A stretch of DNA of 17,904 nt from Physocladia obscura (lineage: Eukaryota > Chytridiomycota > Chytridiomycetes > Chytridiales > Chytriomycetaceae), in NCBI GenBank assembly GCA_027596945.1, contig JADGJH010000488.1:1-17904 (forward strand), given 5' to 3'. Made by a program: the position numbers and the translations under genes. Positions within the stretch are counted from its first letter, which is position 1. Each line of letters opens with the position of its first letter. Shown piece after piece: positions 9,495-17,903 of the stretch. The notes below the pieces were generated by a model. It worked only from the letters and a program-made list of their open reading frames with translations. It was not told the origin of the DNA and ran no database searches.

Positions 9495-10188
9495 TGTGTG
9501 TTTGATTTCTCCAGATATTCACGCTGAAACCATGGTTTCAAGTTCTTGCCTTGTGCAATGAACTCAATATTGTTAGAACAAAAGCCAGTTTTAATACAAA
9601 CTGATAATGGTATTGAGTTTTTAAATGAATTATTCAGCGACTGTTACAGCAAAAAAGAGTGCGGCATATTTCTGTGAATGCTGGAGGCCACAACAAGCAA
9701 GCAATTGTTGAAAGATTCAACCAAATACGTGAAAAAAAATGATAAACAAGTACCAGGAGTCAAGACAAACCAATCGCAATGCAGATGTACTTGATGGCAT
9801 TATTTCAACTACAAATAACACATTTTAGCATACAATGAAAAACCTGAAAATAATCATTCAATGAACTCCAGTTCTGGAATACTAAGACATATATAGTTGA
9901 CAATTAATATTAAAGTTGGAGATTTTGTTTGAATTATTAAGCAGCCAAAAGTGTTATGCAACCACATATAGCAAGTTTGTATATACCATTATAAATAGCA
10001 ATGAATACTCATTTAAATTGATAGAAACTAATGGAAATGTATTGAATAAGCAAAACAATTATTACGAACTTCAAAAAATAACTGATGGAAAGCGTTTTAT
10101 TGTTGAGATTGTTGTGAGAAACCCACCAATGACCAGAAAACAGATGCAAAACGAAAAAGAGCTAGAAGAGCTACTAGAATACAAATAA
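9495..10188 (+). pseudogene. Retroviral-type (rve) DDE integrase relic
   Basis: The integrase core motifs are present in order. FDFSRYS holds a candidate first Asp (9504-9506). IQTDNGIEFLNELF holds the second Asp (9603-9605). QAIVERFNQ holds the Glu (9710-9712), which gives the classical spacing of about 35 residues, as in retroviral, Ty3-type and Polinton/Ginger integrases. The first two Asp are only 33 codons apart, shorter than usual, so a deletion is likely. A frame change falls between the second Asp and the Glu, and TGA and TAG codons interrupt the sequence. Downstream, KVGDFV (followed by TGA), YSFKLIETNG and YYELQKI resemble the C-terminal beta-barrel or chromodomain-linker type tail. 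The last open piece ends at 10188. No long terminal repeats or other element genes were seen beside it. The exact superfamily is not settled. Confidence 0.75.
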
Positions 10189-10576
10189 AAAGCACTGAAA
10201 ATTTACTGGCAATTATTTCCCAAACAAACAAGAGCTTGCGGAAGAAACAATTAGAAATAATATAAGATTAAACTTTAAGTAAACTAAAAATATACTTTTA
10301 AAAAACAGAATTTAAAAATAATTTAATAATAGCAAAGAAACAGAGGGTCGCTGCAGTGAAAACAAAGAAATTATGGTGGTCTTCATTCTAAAATTTGTTT
10401 CTTTGAAGTTTTGATAGAAATCGATTTTTATGGCATTTGTTGTTTGCAAGTCTATCTGCAAATGAAACAAGAAAAATAAAACACAATTGGAGGAACTGCG
10501 TTGACAGATAGATGAGTAGGAAATGGTCCGATTCAGAGTGACTGAAGTCAAACGTATGTTATAAAATTCCAGTATT
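10189..10576. other. Gene-free AT-rich stretch with a partial repeat copy
   Basis: No gene was found. Positions 10490-10561 resemble 12669-12730, sharing GAACTGC, GTAGATGAG-like, GGAAATG and CAAACGTAT blocks. This is therefore a decayed copy of part of the 12.4-12.8 kb relic, with in-frame stops (TGA, TAG). Confidence 0.5.
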
Positions 10577-10960
10577 ATTCTAATTTAAAATTTAACACTG
10601 ATCTCAGTGCCACAAGCTGCACAGCAAATGGATGTAAATTGATAGAGTTATAGAAGTGTAATAATAAAAAAGTGTAATAATAAAAAACAGCAAACAGATG
10701 GCACAAAAAAAAAATTTTCTTTACGCGTTTCAAAACTATTTCTAAATTAAAATTAAATACTGATATTAATGCTACAAATTGCAGCAAATGGATTTAAATT
10801 CATAAAGTCAAAGAGCTGTAATAACAAAATACAGCAAATATAAAAAAAATTTAATATTTTTACGGATTGCAATTATTTTATTTCATAATCAAAATGCAAT
10901 GCTAATTTCAATGCAACAGAATGTGCAGTAAATAGATTTAAATTGATAGAGTTAAAGCAA
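10577..10960 (+). repeat. Three diverged tandem repeat units of about 140-160 bp
   Basis: Units begin near 10577, 10738 and 10879. Each has a TCTAAtTTAAAAtt-like start, a CTGAT..CAnTGC block, then GCAGCAAATGGATTTAAATT-like sequence and a GATAGAGTTA or CATAAAGTCA block. Spacing is about 161 and 141 bp. The units carry no open frame. Confidence 0.7.
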
Positions 10961-11592
10961 ATCAGTATAAAAAGTTGTTCAAAATGGATAAAAATATTTG
11001 TCGAGTAGCTGGAAGCATAAGGTTCCAGTATGTTATAGAAAAGTAGTAAAAGTTTTGCTGGTAGCTGTATTGATTTGAGTCAAGTAATTTAATACTTTGT
11101 CTCTTAGGACTAAATGATAAGAGTTCAAGACTGAAGTATGAGTTAAGGTTGAGGTTAAATACTTAATAAAGACTTTGTTTTATTTGATAATACCAATAAT
11201 AAAGTAACGAAAAGAGTTGGGTTTAAGCAATTTTTGAAGTAAAAAAAAAATGAAAAAAAAGAATAAAAAAAATAAAAAATGTTTTAAAAAAAAAATAAAT
11301 GGAAAGTATTTGGAAATTGCTTGAATTGTTTTTGAGTTCTTGAAGGCTGGAGAAATTTCTAGAAAGTTTTTCAAAAAAATTAGATTAGCAATCTAATTTA
11401 TAACATCAAGAATGACAATTTTTGTCCATTTTGCTATTTTGCAAAATTAGATTGTTAACAAACAGTTCATTTATTTTATTTGAGCAGAAACAAATAAACC
11501 TTAAAATAAATGAAGAAAGATTTATTTTGCACTAATTGTTTTGTAATATACATCTCTCACCACAAAGTTACATATACTTCAACATGATGGAA
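10961..11592. other. Gene-free AT-rich stretch with a short palindrome
   Basis: There are A-rich runs at 11240-11300 and no coding signal. A perfect 10-bp inverted repeat with a 3-base loop (AAATTAGATT-AGC-AATCTAATTT) lies at 11377-11399, and its AAATTAGATT arm recurs near 11444. This could be a hairpin or the remnant of a terminal repeat of a small element. Confidence 0.5.
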
Positions 11593-11815
11593 CTTTCCAC
11601 CCATTGAATGGTTCTGTCCATCTGTCAAGGGTTCTGTTTGTACAGGGATGATTCTGTATGCCATTGATGGATTTTTTCACCCATGGATTGTTCTGTCCAC
11701 CTGTTAATAGATCCTTTTGCCCATCAAGGGTTTTGTCCACCTATGGATGGTTCCATCTATCTGTTGATGGACCCATTTGTCTTTCGATGATTCTTTTAGT
11801 CCACTGATGGATTTG
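11593..11815 (+). repeat. Degenerate minisatellite of about 20 bp, roughly eleven units
   Basis: Successive units vary around TCCACCnATGGATGGTTCTG, with lengths of about 18-22 bp. The period is not a multiple of three and no frame persists, so the array is not coding. It ends at GATGGATTTGTT near 11815. Confidence 0.8.
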
Positions 11816-11834
11816 TTGGTGTTCAAGTGGACAG

Positions 11835-12083
11835 GTGTGCCTGCCAGTTGAATATGGTACAATGGTTAAGGAGGTGGCATGGAAGAGGGATTGCTTGATC
11901 AGTGCTTTTGCTGGTATTGTTTGCACAGGAGTTGAGTTGGCAACAGCAACAATTAATGCTAGTGCTATCATGAAGTATACATTGGAACATGCCAATTTAT
12001 TGGTGTGCCATCATGTGTTAACTGGCTCAGGATATGGTGCTGTGGTGCTGACTTCTGTTTATTCAGTCTCAAATTTCGCCTAA
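11835..12083. other. Open frames on both strands, no gene called
   Basis: The plus frame is open to TAA at 12081-12083, with an internal ATG at 11862. The minus frame covering 11741-11995 has an internal ATG followed by a hydrophobic stretch (MIALALIVAVANSTPV) that looks like a short signal peptide, but it then runs into the minisatellite. Neither has supporting splice sites, motifs or a recognised family. At most one is real. Confidence 0.25.
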
Positions 12084-12436
12084 TAGGTTGGTGGTTTTCT
12101 AGCTCATGAGCTTTATTGAGCAACAAATGGGATGTGGTAAATCCGAATGGAAATGTTAATTCATAAAAATCTCGAGCATGCGCCACAAAAAAAAGCAAAC
12201 CTCGCCGTCTGTGACTTGTTTGACTCTGTCTCAGGGCGCAAGCAAGTTCGGTTGAAGAGGCTCTGTCTCAGATGCTCCTCATTCAACTGATGATGTCTTT
12301 TAAATTAACTTCAAAATTCTAAAAAGTGCAGAATTGTTAATAAACACAAACTTCCAATACTGTGTGTGTTTCAGTGAAAACTGTTTTATTATAAACAAGA
12401 ACTAACCTGTGTGCGTTTCAGTGAAAACTGCCCAAT
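12084..12436. other. Gene-free stretch holding a 24-bp direct duplication
   Basis: Positions 12360-12383 and 12407-12430 are the same 24 bases (CTGTGTG, then TTTCAGTGAAAACTG) with one T/C difference, spaced 47 bp apart. A smaller repeat of CTCTGTCTCAG lies near 12212 and 12262. I see no gene or RNA. Confidence 0.6.
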
Positions 12437-12759
12437 GTATACCCTTACAGAGGAACCTTCGACCTTAAAAGTATTGCCGAAATTGACAATAAGACGGCAG
12501 AGTGTATGGAAGCATATCGACACCAATTAGCCGATATAACTGAAAAATCAAATTTAACGAGGATTCTTTCGTAAAGATTGAGAACTGGAAAGGCTATGTG
12601 ACAGTGAACGAAGGTAAACAGATTATCGACAACAATCAAGGCAAAATTTTTCCCAGAACGCATGAATTGAAGGAACTGCATCGACCGGTAGATGAGCAGG
12701 AAATGAGTAACGCAAGCCAAACGTATCTTAGAGTTGTTTGCTCCGAGTCTTCTTCATGA
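12437..12759 (+). pseudogene. Unrecognised small coding relic with one frameshift
   Basis: One frame runs from 12437 (YPYRGTFDLKSIAEIDNKT) to a TAA at 12572. A second frame, open from 12544, continues (FVKIENWKGYVTVNEGKQ, KELHRPVDEQEMSNASQTY) to a TGA at 12757. The two overlap at an A5 run (12543-12547), so one base of slippage explains the break. The composition is coding-like and charged. The sequence upstream has no clear ATG, so the 5' end may be missing or spliced. The 3' third is repeated in decayed form at 10490-10561. The family is unknown; the repetition suggests a mobile-element gene. Confidence 0.5.
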
Positions 12760-12835
12760 AACATTGGGGAGAATGGGTGTTTGACTCATCAATAAAAGCT
12801 TTTTTGTTTGCATCTGAAACAAAAAAGAATTATTG

Positions 12836-13090
12836 ATTCCTGTAAAAAAAGGAGGCCAAGTTGTGGGAGTATGATTTGCGTGTGGATTCGGATTTGATAT
12901 AAAAATTTGACGTAAAATAATACAATTTGATACTGAAATTTTTGTGTTTTCTGTTGGGAGTTTTGTACTGATTGTGTGGTGAATGTTTCATTTTATTATT
13001 TTACCTTTGATACTGGATGCTTTATAAATTTAAACTGAACTGAGTGTTTGTATGCATTATTGACTTTGGAATCATCTCATTAATCAGGTC
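12836..13090 (+). repeat. Copy 2 of the segment at 7353-7530
   Basis: This copy shares the ordered blocks listed for copy 1 in the same orientation, including TTTGTGTTTTCTGTTG (12950-12965 region) and TTGACTTTGGAATCATCT. It has extra sequence between blocks. It lies just downstream of the 12.4-12.8 kb relic. Confidence 0.7.
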
Positions 13091-13237
13091 TATACGTTTA
13101 AATCTGTTTCTAAGTTGTTGCATGTTGTTTAACTTTTGGATTTGACTCTGATCAGATTAACTATCTCAAAGGTACGGCTTTGGTAACAAAAACGATATGA
13201 AAATAGACGTTTTCTAAAAAAAGGAAAAATATTTTCT

Positions 13238-14182
13238 TTATTCAGAATTCTCCTGCAAAAACAAAACAACGCGTTCCCACAATTCAATACGATCTGCCTC
13301 TGGTCTGAGTCCGTGCTCAGCACCAGGAACCGAAACCATCACATGTGTAACTCCGACTCGTTCGTATGCCCTGCCAAGTGCATAAGACCCTTCAATTGGC
13401 ACAAGAGTATCAGCATCTCCGTGCACTGAAATCGTAGGCGGAAAATCTGCAGTAACTAGACTCGACGGGTTGAATATCTTCTCAGGATTCGGTGACACAT
13501 TGAAATCTCCATTGATAAGATTAATGAGGGTTCCATTGAGAATCGTCCACATTGAAAGACCAATCCGGTTCTTCAAGTCCCATGCCGAAGACGAGTCATC
13601 CCAGACTTTCGGGCCCATAGTCGACGCGTCGACATACTTTTTGTAAATGTCTTCGTTTTCAAGAATCTCAGAGGCACGAAACGGACCAACGTGAGAAGCT
13701 CCGACGCGAGAAACTTCGTTTGTGAAATCGACTGCGCCAAAAAAATTAGCAAACGCACGCGTTTTGATTTGCGTCCACGATGAAAGCAGAATTATGCTCA
13801 CAAATGCGCCAGCACTTGATCCTGCGACGCTTACGCGGGACAAGTCGATTCCATGAGTGGTGTGGTTTTTGAGGATCCATTGTTGGAGTGCGGAAACGTC
13901 TGCGCGAATGTCGTCGAGGTTTGATTCTGGGAGGAGGTGGTAGTCGGCAGAGATTATTATCCAGCCAGCACTGGAAACGCGGCTCAAGAATTCGACTGGC
14001 AGGAATGACTTGCGGTTTCCAAATACGAGGCCACCTCCATGGAAGTATACAAGTGTTTTGTATTTGTTTGCTGATGGATCATATGAAGTTGGCGCGTAAA
14101 AGTCAAGCTGGACTGGACGGGAATCGTCAATACGATATGTCAGTAAAGTTGGCGCTGCGAGTTTTGCCTCAATTTGTGGCAT
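13238..14182 (-). CDS. Alpha/beta hydrolase (HGGG / GxSxG esterase-lipase type)
   Basis: This intact, intronless frame encodes 314 residues, the usual length for the family. The oxyanion-hole motif HGGG is at residues 48-51 (YFHGGGLVFG). The nucleophile elbow is GSSAG at 121-125, with Ser123 the expected nucleophile. HGDADTLVP places the catalytic Asp at 258, and GAEHG places the His at 290. These define an alpha/beta hydrolase fold-3 / hormone-sensitive-lipase-like carboxylesterase; the substrate cannot be told from sequence. There is no signal peptide or membrane segment, so it is probably cytosolic. The start is the ATG at 14182-14180; no in-frame upstream ATG was seen. A strict 24-bp repeat array lies 64-150 bp upstream and may affect expression. 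The gene is transcribed away from the pseudogene at 14491. Confidence 0.93.
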   Translation of the reverse strand: MPQIEAKLAAPTLLTYRIDDSRPVQLDFYAPTSYDPSANKYKTLVYFHGGGLVFGNRKSFLPVEFLSRVSSAGWIIISADYHLLPESNLDDIRADVSALQQWILKNHTTHGIDLSRVSVAGSSAGAFVSIILLSSWTQIKTRAFANFFGAVDFTNEVSRVGASHVGPFRASEILENEDIYKKYVDASTMGPKVWDDSSSAWDLKNRIGLSMWTILNGTLINLINGDFNVSPNPEKIFNPSSLVTADFPPTISVHGDADTLVPIEGSYALGRAYERVGVTHVMVSVPGAEHGLRPEADRIELWERVVLFLQENSE

Positions 14183-14245
14183 TTATAATTGTTGTTGATA
14201 GCTCATCAATTTTCTGTCGTTTTTTTATATATAAAAATTATTTTC

Positions 14246-14330
14246 TTGATTCGAAATACTTAATTATCCTTGATTCGAAATATTTAATTATTTTTGATTC
14301 GAAATATTCAACGATTATTGATTCGTAATC
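14246..14330. repeat. Four-copy 24-bp repeat with TTCGAA core, in the hydrolase promoter
   Basis: The core TTGATTCGAAATA starts at 14246, 14270 and 14294, and a fourth variant (TTGATTCGTAATC) starts at 14318, so the spacing is exactly 24 bp each time. The core contains the palindrome TTCGAA. The array lies between the divergent hydrolase (start 14182) and the relic beginning at 14491. It could be a transcription-factor site array or a simple minisatellite. Confidence 0.9.
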
Positions 14331-14490
14331 ACATCTGAAAAATTACAAATGAAATTACCTAATAACCGACAAGTCCACCAACTAAGGTCACCTCCAATTC
14401 AAAAATATGATATCAGCGTACTTTATTTTGCTAGTTCCATTATGGGGTCTTCAGCTCGGCTTCGCTAAGAATTGATTGCGAAAAATCGAA

Positions 14491-15058
14491 ATGGCTAGCA
14501 GATCGACTCCGAGCCGAGCCGCCGCGATTGTTGCGAGCAAGATTTTTGAAAAAAATCTTTTTCGAAGTTGTCAGAGATTTTTGCTAAACGACTAAATTTT
14601 TCTTGCGATCTTGGGCTGAACTAATACACGTTGTCGTGGCGAGCAAATAGAAGCGCAGAGAGAAGAAACAAACAAAATGCAGAAGAATACCAAGATGTTT
14701 CTACTTCTACAAATGTGGTAAGGCGGACAGATATGCTGAACGACCCCATTTCGGACGATCGCAATCAATGACGTAATACGCACGCCGCAGGGGAAACTCG
14801 GCGCCGACGAACCACTGCGTTCCGTGAAGTTGTTTATCGACGCCAAACCGTCGCAGTCGACAAGGCCGGTCGCGGCTGCGTTGAAATCAAGGCCGCGAAC
14901 GGGTAACTGATGAGAAATTTCTGCAAGACTTTGCAAACAAGCGCACCGACGTCGAGAGCCGCGTATGCTTCCTCGCCAAAATCCTCGCTGCCAGTCCCGC
15001 CACCATTTATAATGGCTTTGCCAAAGGATACACTAATTACCATTCATTGCCCTCTTAA
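14491..15058 (+). pseudogene. Heavily frameshifted, unrecognised gene relic
   Basis: Plus-strand pieces follow one another in different frames. ATG at 14491 begins MASRSTPSRAAAIVASKIFE, with a stop at 14593. FLRSWAELIHVVVASK follows. Then NAEEYQDVSTSTNVV with MLNDPISDDRNQ reaches a TGA at 14769. Next come DVIRTPQGKLGADEPLRSV and QTVAVDKAGRGCVEIKAANG. The last piece, open from 14885, reads DEKFLQDFANKRTDVESRV and ILAASPATIYNGFAKGY, ending at TAA 15056-15058. The later pieces are GC-rich and favour C-ending codons, as in RPL16. The frame changes are one base each with no plausible introns. Minus-strand frames are open here too but read less like protein. The family is unknown. An original length near 190 residues is inferred. 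Confidence 0.5.
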
Positions 15059-15452
15059 TAAAAATTTTATCTTGGTACCATCTCACTTGTTTAAGCAAGA
15101 ATCTTTCTCTTAAATTAGTTGCAAATCGAGTTTGTTTTAGGAAACAGGTGTTGTACCTGGTGGATATAGGACTTTTCTGCCAGGATATCAAAGATTTCAT
15201 AAATCCAGTTGGGTCGCAGATGAGAGTGCCTGTTCAAAGTAGTCATCTCTGAAACTGTTGAAAGTTGAATGGGGTCACAGAGAAATAAGGGTGTATAGTT
15301 TTCCGATTTTCTGAGTTCATGTCATTTGATGAAAAGCGAAAGATAAAATTTTTTTCTCAGTCCAAATTGTGAGTGAGACAACGAATTTTGACGAACAACC
15401 ACCCTCCCATCCCTACCGCCGACGCCATCGGAGCGAAGCGAAATTACGTGCG
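15059..15452. other. Stretch without a convincing gene
   Basis: No RNA or repeat was seen. The frame of the next small gene is open from 15336 but lacks an ATG before 15453. A TTTTTTTCTCAG acceptor-like site near 15360 could mark an upstream exon boundary of that gene. Confidence 0.4.
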
Positions 15453-15671
15453 ATGAGTTATTGGCCATATTTCGAAACGTATTATTGGTTGCCTCGCGAC
15501 CTAAATAGTTGTCGAATGCGTCGAAAGTGCCTTATCAGGTTCGAGATTTTAGATGCGCCAGTTTCGAATTTGAAGCTCTGGCATTTTCGAAAATACTGCA
15601 ACATCGGCGCATCAGTTTTTTGTATGGTTCTAGTGATAGTTTTTGGAATATACATCCATGAAATACATTAG
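15453..15671 (+). CDS. Possible small single-pass membrane protein
   Basis: The open frame from ATG 15453 gives 72 residues (MSYWPYFETYYWLPRD at the N terminus). The same frame stays open 117 bases further upstream, possibly from an exon start near 15361. It is aromatic- and Arg-rich, and the C-terminal third has one hydrophobic segment (GASVFCMVLVIVFGIYI) ending EIH, as in a tail-anchored protein. It ends 96 bp before the RPL16 start, so it could instead be a chance open frame in that promoter. I recognise no family. Confidence 0.35.
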   Translation: MSYWPYFETYYWLPRDLNSCRMRRKCLIRFEILDAPVSNLKLWHFRKYCNIGASVFCMVLVIVFGIYIHEIH

Positions 15672-15767
15672 ACAGATGCTGAACAAAATCGACTCCCTTC
15701 AAAATTTTTTCAACAACCACTAACATTGATCATCTAAACAAAAACAATGTTGTAATTAGACTTGAAA

Positions 15768-16485
15768 ATGACTTACGAGAAGGTAAGCATACACTTCTAT
15801 TTTTCGAATTTTACAAGCTAAATACTGGAAATCAATTATCAGGAAATCGTCATTGACGGAAAGGGTCACCTTATCGGTCGTCTGTCTGCCGTTGTTGCGA
15901 AGCACCTTCTCAATGGACATAAGGTTACTGTTGTCCGTTGCGAGGAGCTTAACGTTTCTGGATCCTTCTACAGAAACAAGAGTTGAGTTTTTTGATATTT
16001 GAAAAAAGTTACAAACTTGCTAATCGAAAACAGTCAAGTACCTTGCATACCTCCGCAAAAGATGTATCATTAACCCAGCCCGCGGACCGTTCCACTTCCG
16101 CGCACCATCGAGAATCTTTTACCGCACTCTCCGTGGAATGATGCCACACAAAACAGCCCGTGGTGCTGCGGCCCTCGAACGTCTCAAGGTCTTTGAGGGA
16201 GTTCCACCACCATACGACAAAGTGAAGCGTGTTGTTGTTCCAGCAGCGTTGCGTGTACTGCGTCTTGCGCCGGGCCGCAAATACTGCACAGTAAAGCGTA
16301 TTTCGTCGGAGATGGGATGGAAGTACCAAGGGGTTGTGGAGAGACTGGAGGAGAAGAGAAAGGCTAAAGGGGAAGTCTATTACGCAAGAAAGAAGACGCT
16401 TAACAAGCTTCGCGCTCAAGCTACTGCTGCTGTTTCCAAGAAGATTGCTCCAGTCAACGCGAAGTTGGCTGTCCTTGGATACTAA
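15768..16485 (+). CDS. RPL16: Large-subunit ribosomal protein uL13 (yeast L16, mammalian L13a)
   Basis: Exons 15768-15782, 15843-15981 and 16034-16485 give 201 residues, the normal length for eukaryotic uL13. The introns are 60 bp (GTAAGC to ATTATCAG) and 52 bp (GTTGAG to AAAACAG), with compatible phases. Exon 1 is only five codons (MTYEK), a common layout in fungal ribosomal protein genes. Diagnostic stretches in order are [72 protein letters not shown] and [18 protein letters not shown], ending LAVLGY. The protein is a structural part of the 60S subunit and acts in the cytoplasm after nucleolar assembly. No damage is visible, which supports the base accuracy of this part of the sequence. 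Confidence 0.97.
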
Positions 16486-16980
16486 AACCGCTGTGTAGTG
16501 TTGGGTGGGTTAAGCTTAGGAGAATTTATTAAGTGTGTTTTTGATTGTTTGCCAAAGATAAACATGGCAGTCATTTTTGTAATACATTTGCCTCCACTTT
16601 TCAAATATAATAACGAACAACTTTGCCTTCGCAAGAATGTCTGTACACGGCTATGAAATAAATTATAAAAAAATACTTAGTCTGGACATCAGGACACCCA
16701 AAAAAACAACTGAGCTGCGATTCACCACACACTCGTATCCTACGACTGTCGCAAGTTTAAATATACTCCTTTATGCTTCAACTGACAGTTGCACTGTGCA
16801 GGAACTCTTAATTTTCATGCATAATGTCATCAAACCTTTACTGCAATTGAAACATGAAGTTTCTACAAATATTTCACACTGATTTTCCTTCTTTTTAATT
16901 CTATTGGATGCTTCTGCCATTCTTATATGTTGGATCATTCTATGATTTAATTTCACGTCTGTAGCTGATCAGACATCGAC
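16486..16980. other. RPL16 3' flank and gene-poor stretch
   Basis: It holds the RPL16 3' UTR (AT-rich, GATAAA near 16556) and an 81-residue open frame with an ATG at 16637-16882. That frame has an amphipathic end (VQELLIFMHNVIKPLLQL) but no family, splice site or other support, so I do not call it a gene. Confidence 0.4.
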
Positions 16981-17340
16981 AAAAACACTGCGAGGATTAT
17001 TGCAAATTTTTTTCAAGGCGCAATTATTTCAATTTTTACTATAAATAATTTTGTAAATACTTCTGTCACAGTTTTGGAGTTTGTAGTTAAATCCACTGCT
17101 ACAAACGCTCAAAAACACTGCTGATAAGTACTGTGTCATTATTTTTTAAGTATTTGCATCCCAATTTTAAACTTTGCAGCTGAAATTACTGCCACCCAAA
17201 CACAACAGGGCTTTCTTGTATCCTGAATTACTGCTGATGTGTATTCCATCATAATTCTGCAACTTATTTTTTGTTTGATGAATAGTTTTTTAAATGTTTC
17301 AGTTGCAATTTTGGACATCTCACTTCAAGCCAACATAACT
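16981..17340 (+). repeat. Three diverged tandem repeat units of about 113-130 bp
   Basis: Unit starts are near 16981 (AAAAACACTGCGAGG), 17111 (AAAAACACTGCTGATAAG) and 17224 (TGAATTACTGCTGATGTG). Each is followed by a T-run and then a block like CAnTTTTnnAnTTTGnAGnTnAAAT. The array is non-coding and sits just upstream of the last gene. Confidence 0.65.
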
Positions 17341-17550
17341 TTTTGAAAATTTGACTCATACCCCAGAAAGTTTAAATGATATTTTGCAGTGAAACTTTAC
17401 AATGAAAACATCTATGTTGAAAAGTAATATGTGAATTATTTTTTTTGAAGATTAAACTTGGATTAAAAACTTCTTAGTGTATTTCAAAATTTCTTTGTAG
17501 TTATTGTTGTTTTTGGACAAAATTAATTTTGTGCTGTTTTTGGAGCTGAC

Positions 17551-17903
17551 ATGTCTGCTACGTTTGCTCTGAAGCTGATTCCCATTGTCAAGTGCTACAA
17601 GTCACAGAAGAACAAGAATGCAAAAACCCTTCCAACTGTTGAATTCAATGGAACTGCAGCTGATTTGAAAACAACACTCTGGGCAACAGTGGCTCCAGAA
17701 TTGAAAGGCAAAGCAACAGTTAACAGTTCTGGCACTGTTCAAAACAAAAGTGGTGGAGTTAAAATCGAAAACTTTGCAGATTTTATTGTGGTTCTCCAAA
17801 ATCAGTGCTCGTATTCATTTGGTGGGCAGTGAGTGTTTTTATTCTGACTGTTTTGTGCATACTAACTGTAATTAGTTGTTGCAAGACCACTCTGGACAAT
17901 TAA
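17551..17903 (+). CDS. Small unrecognised protein with one intron
   Basis: ATG 17551 opens a 93-codon frame that would stop at 17832. A better model splices at 17829-17875 (GTGAGT donor, perfect TACTAAC branch site, ATTAG acceptor; 47 bp). It then reads on to a TAA at 17901-17903, giving 101 residues; other acceptors beyond the window are possible. The protein begins MSATFALKLIPIVKCYKSQK, with a basic stretch, a beta-like VEFNGTAADLKTTLW and a FADFIVVLQNQC stretch. No signal peptide or membrane segment is clear. I do not recognise the family. It lies behind the tandem repeat at 16981-17340, which may carry its promoter. Confidence 0.6.

Noticed and set aside
12200..12310. Possible tRNA or C/D snoRNA (TGATGATG near 12290)
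   Set aside because: There is no cloverleaf or internal A/B boxes, and no CTGA D-box at a suitable distance.
13888..14328. Plus-strand 146-codon frame across the hydrolase start
   Set aside because: It is antisense to the hydrolase catalytic gene, and its end merely translates the 24-bp repeat.
14592..15043. Two overlapping minus-strand frames upstream of RPL16
   Set aside because: Plus-strand fragments read more like protein and share the codon preference of RPL16; I still regard the strand as not fully settled.
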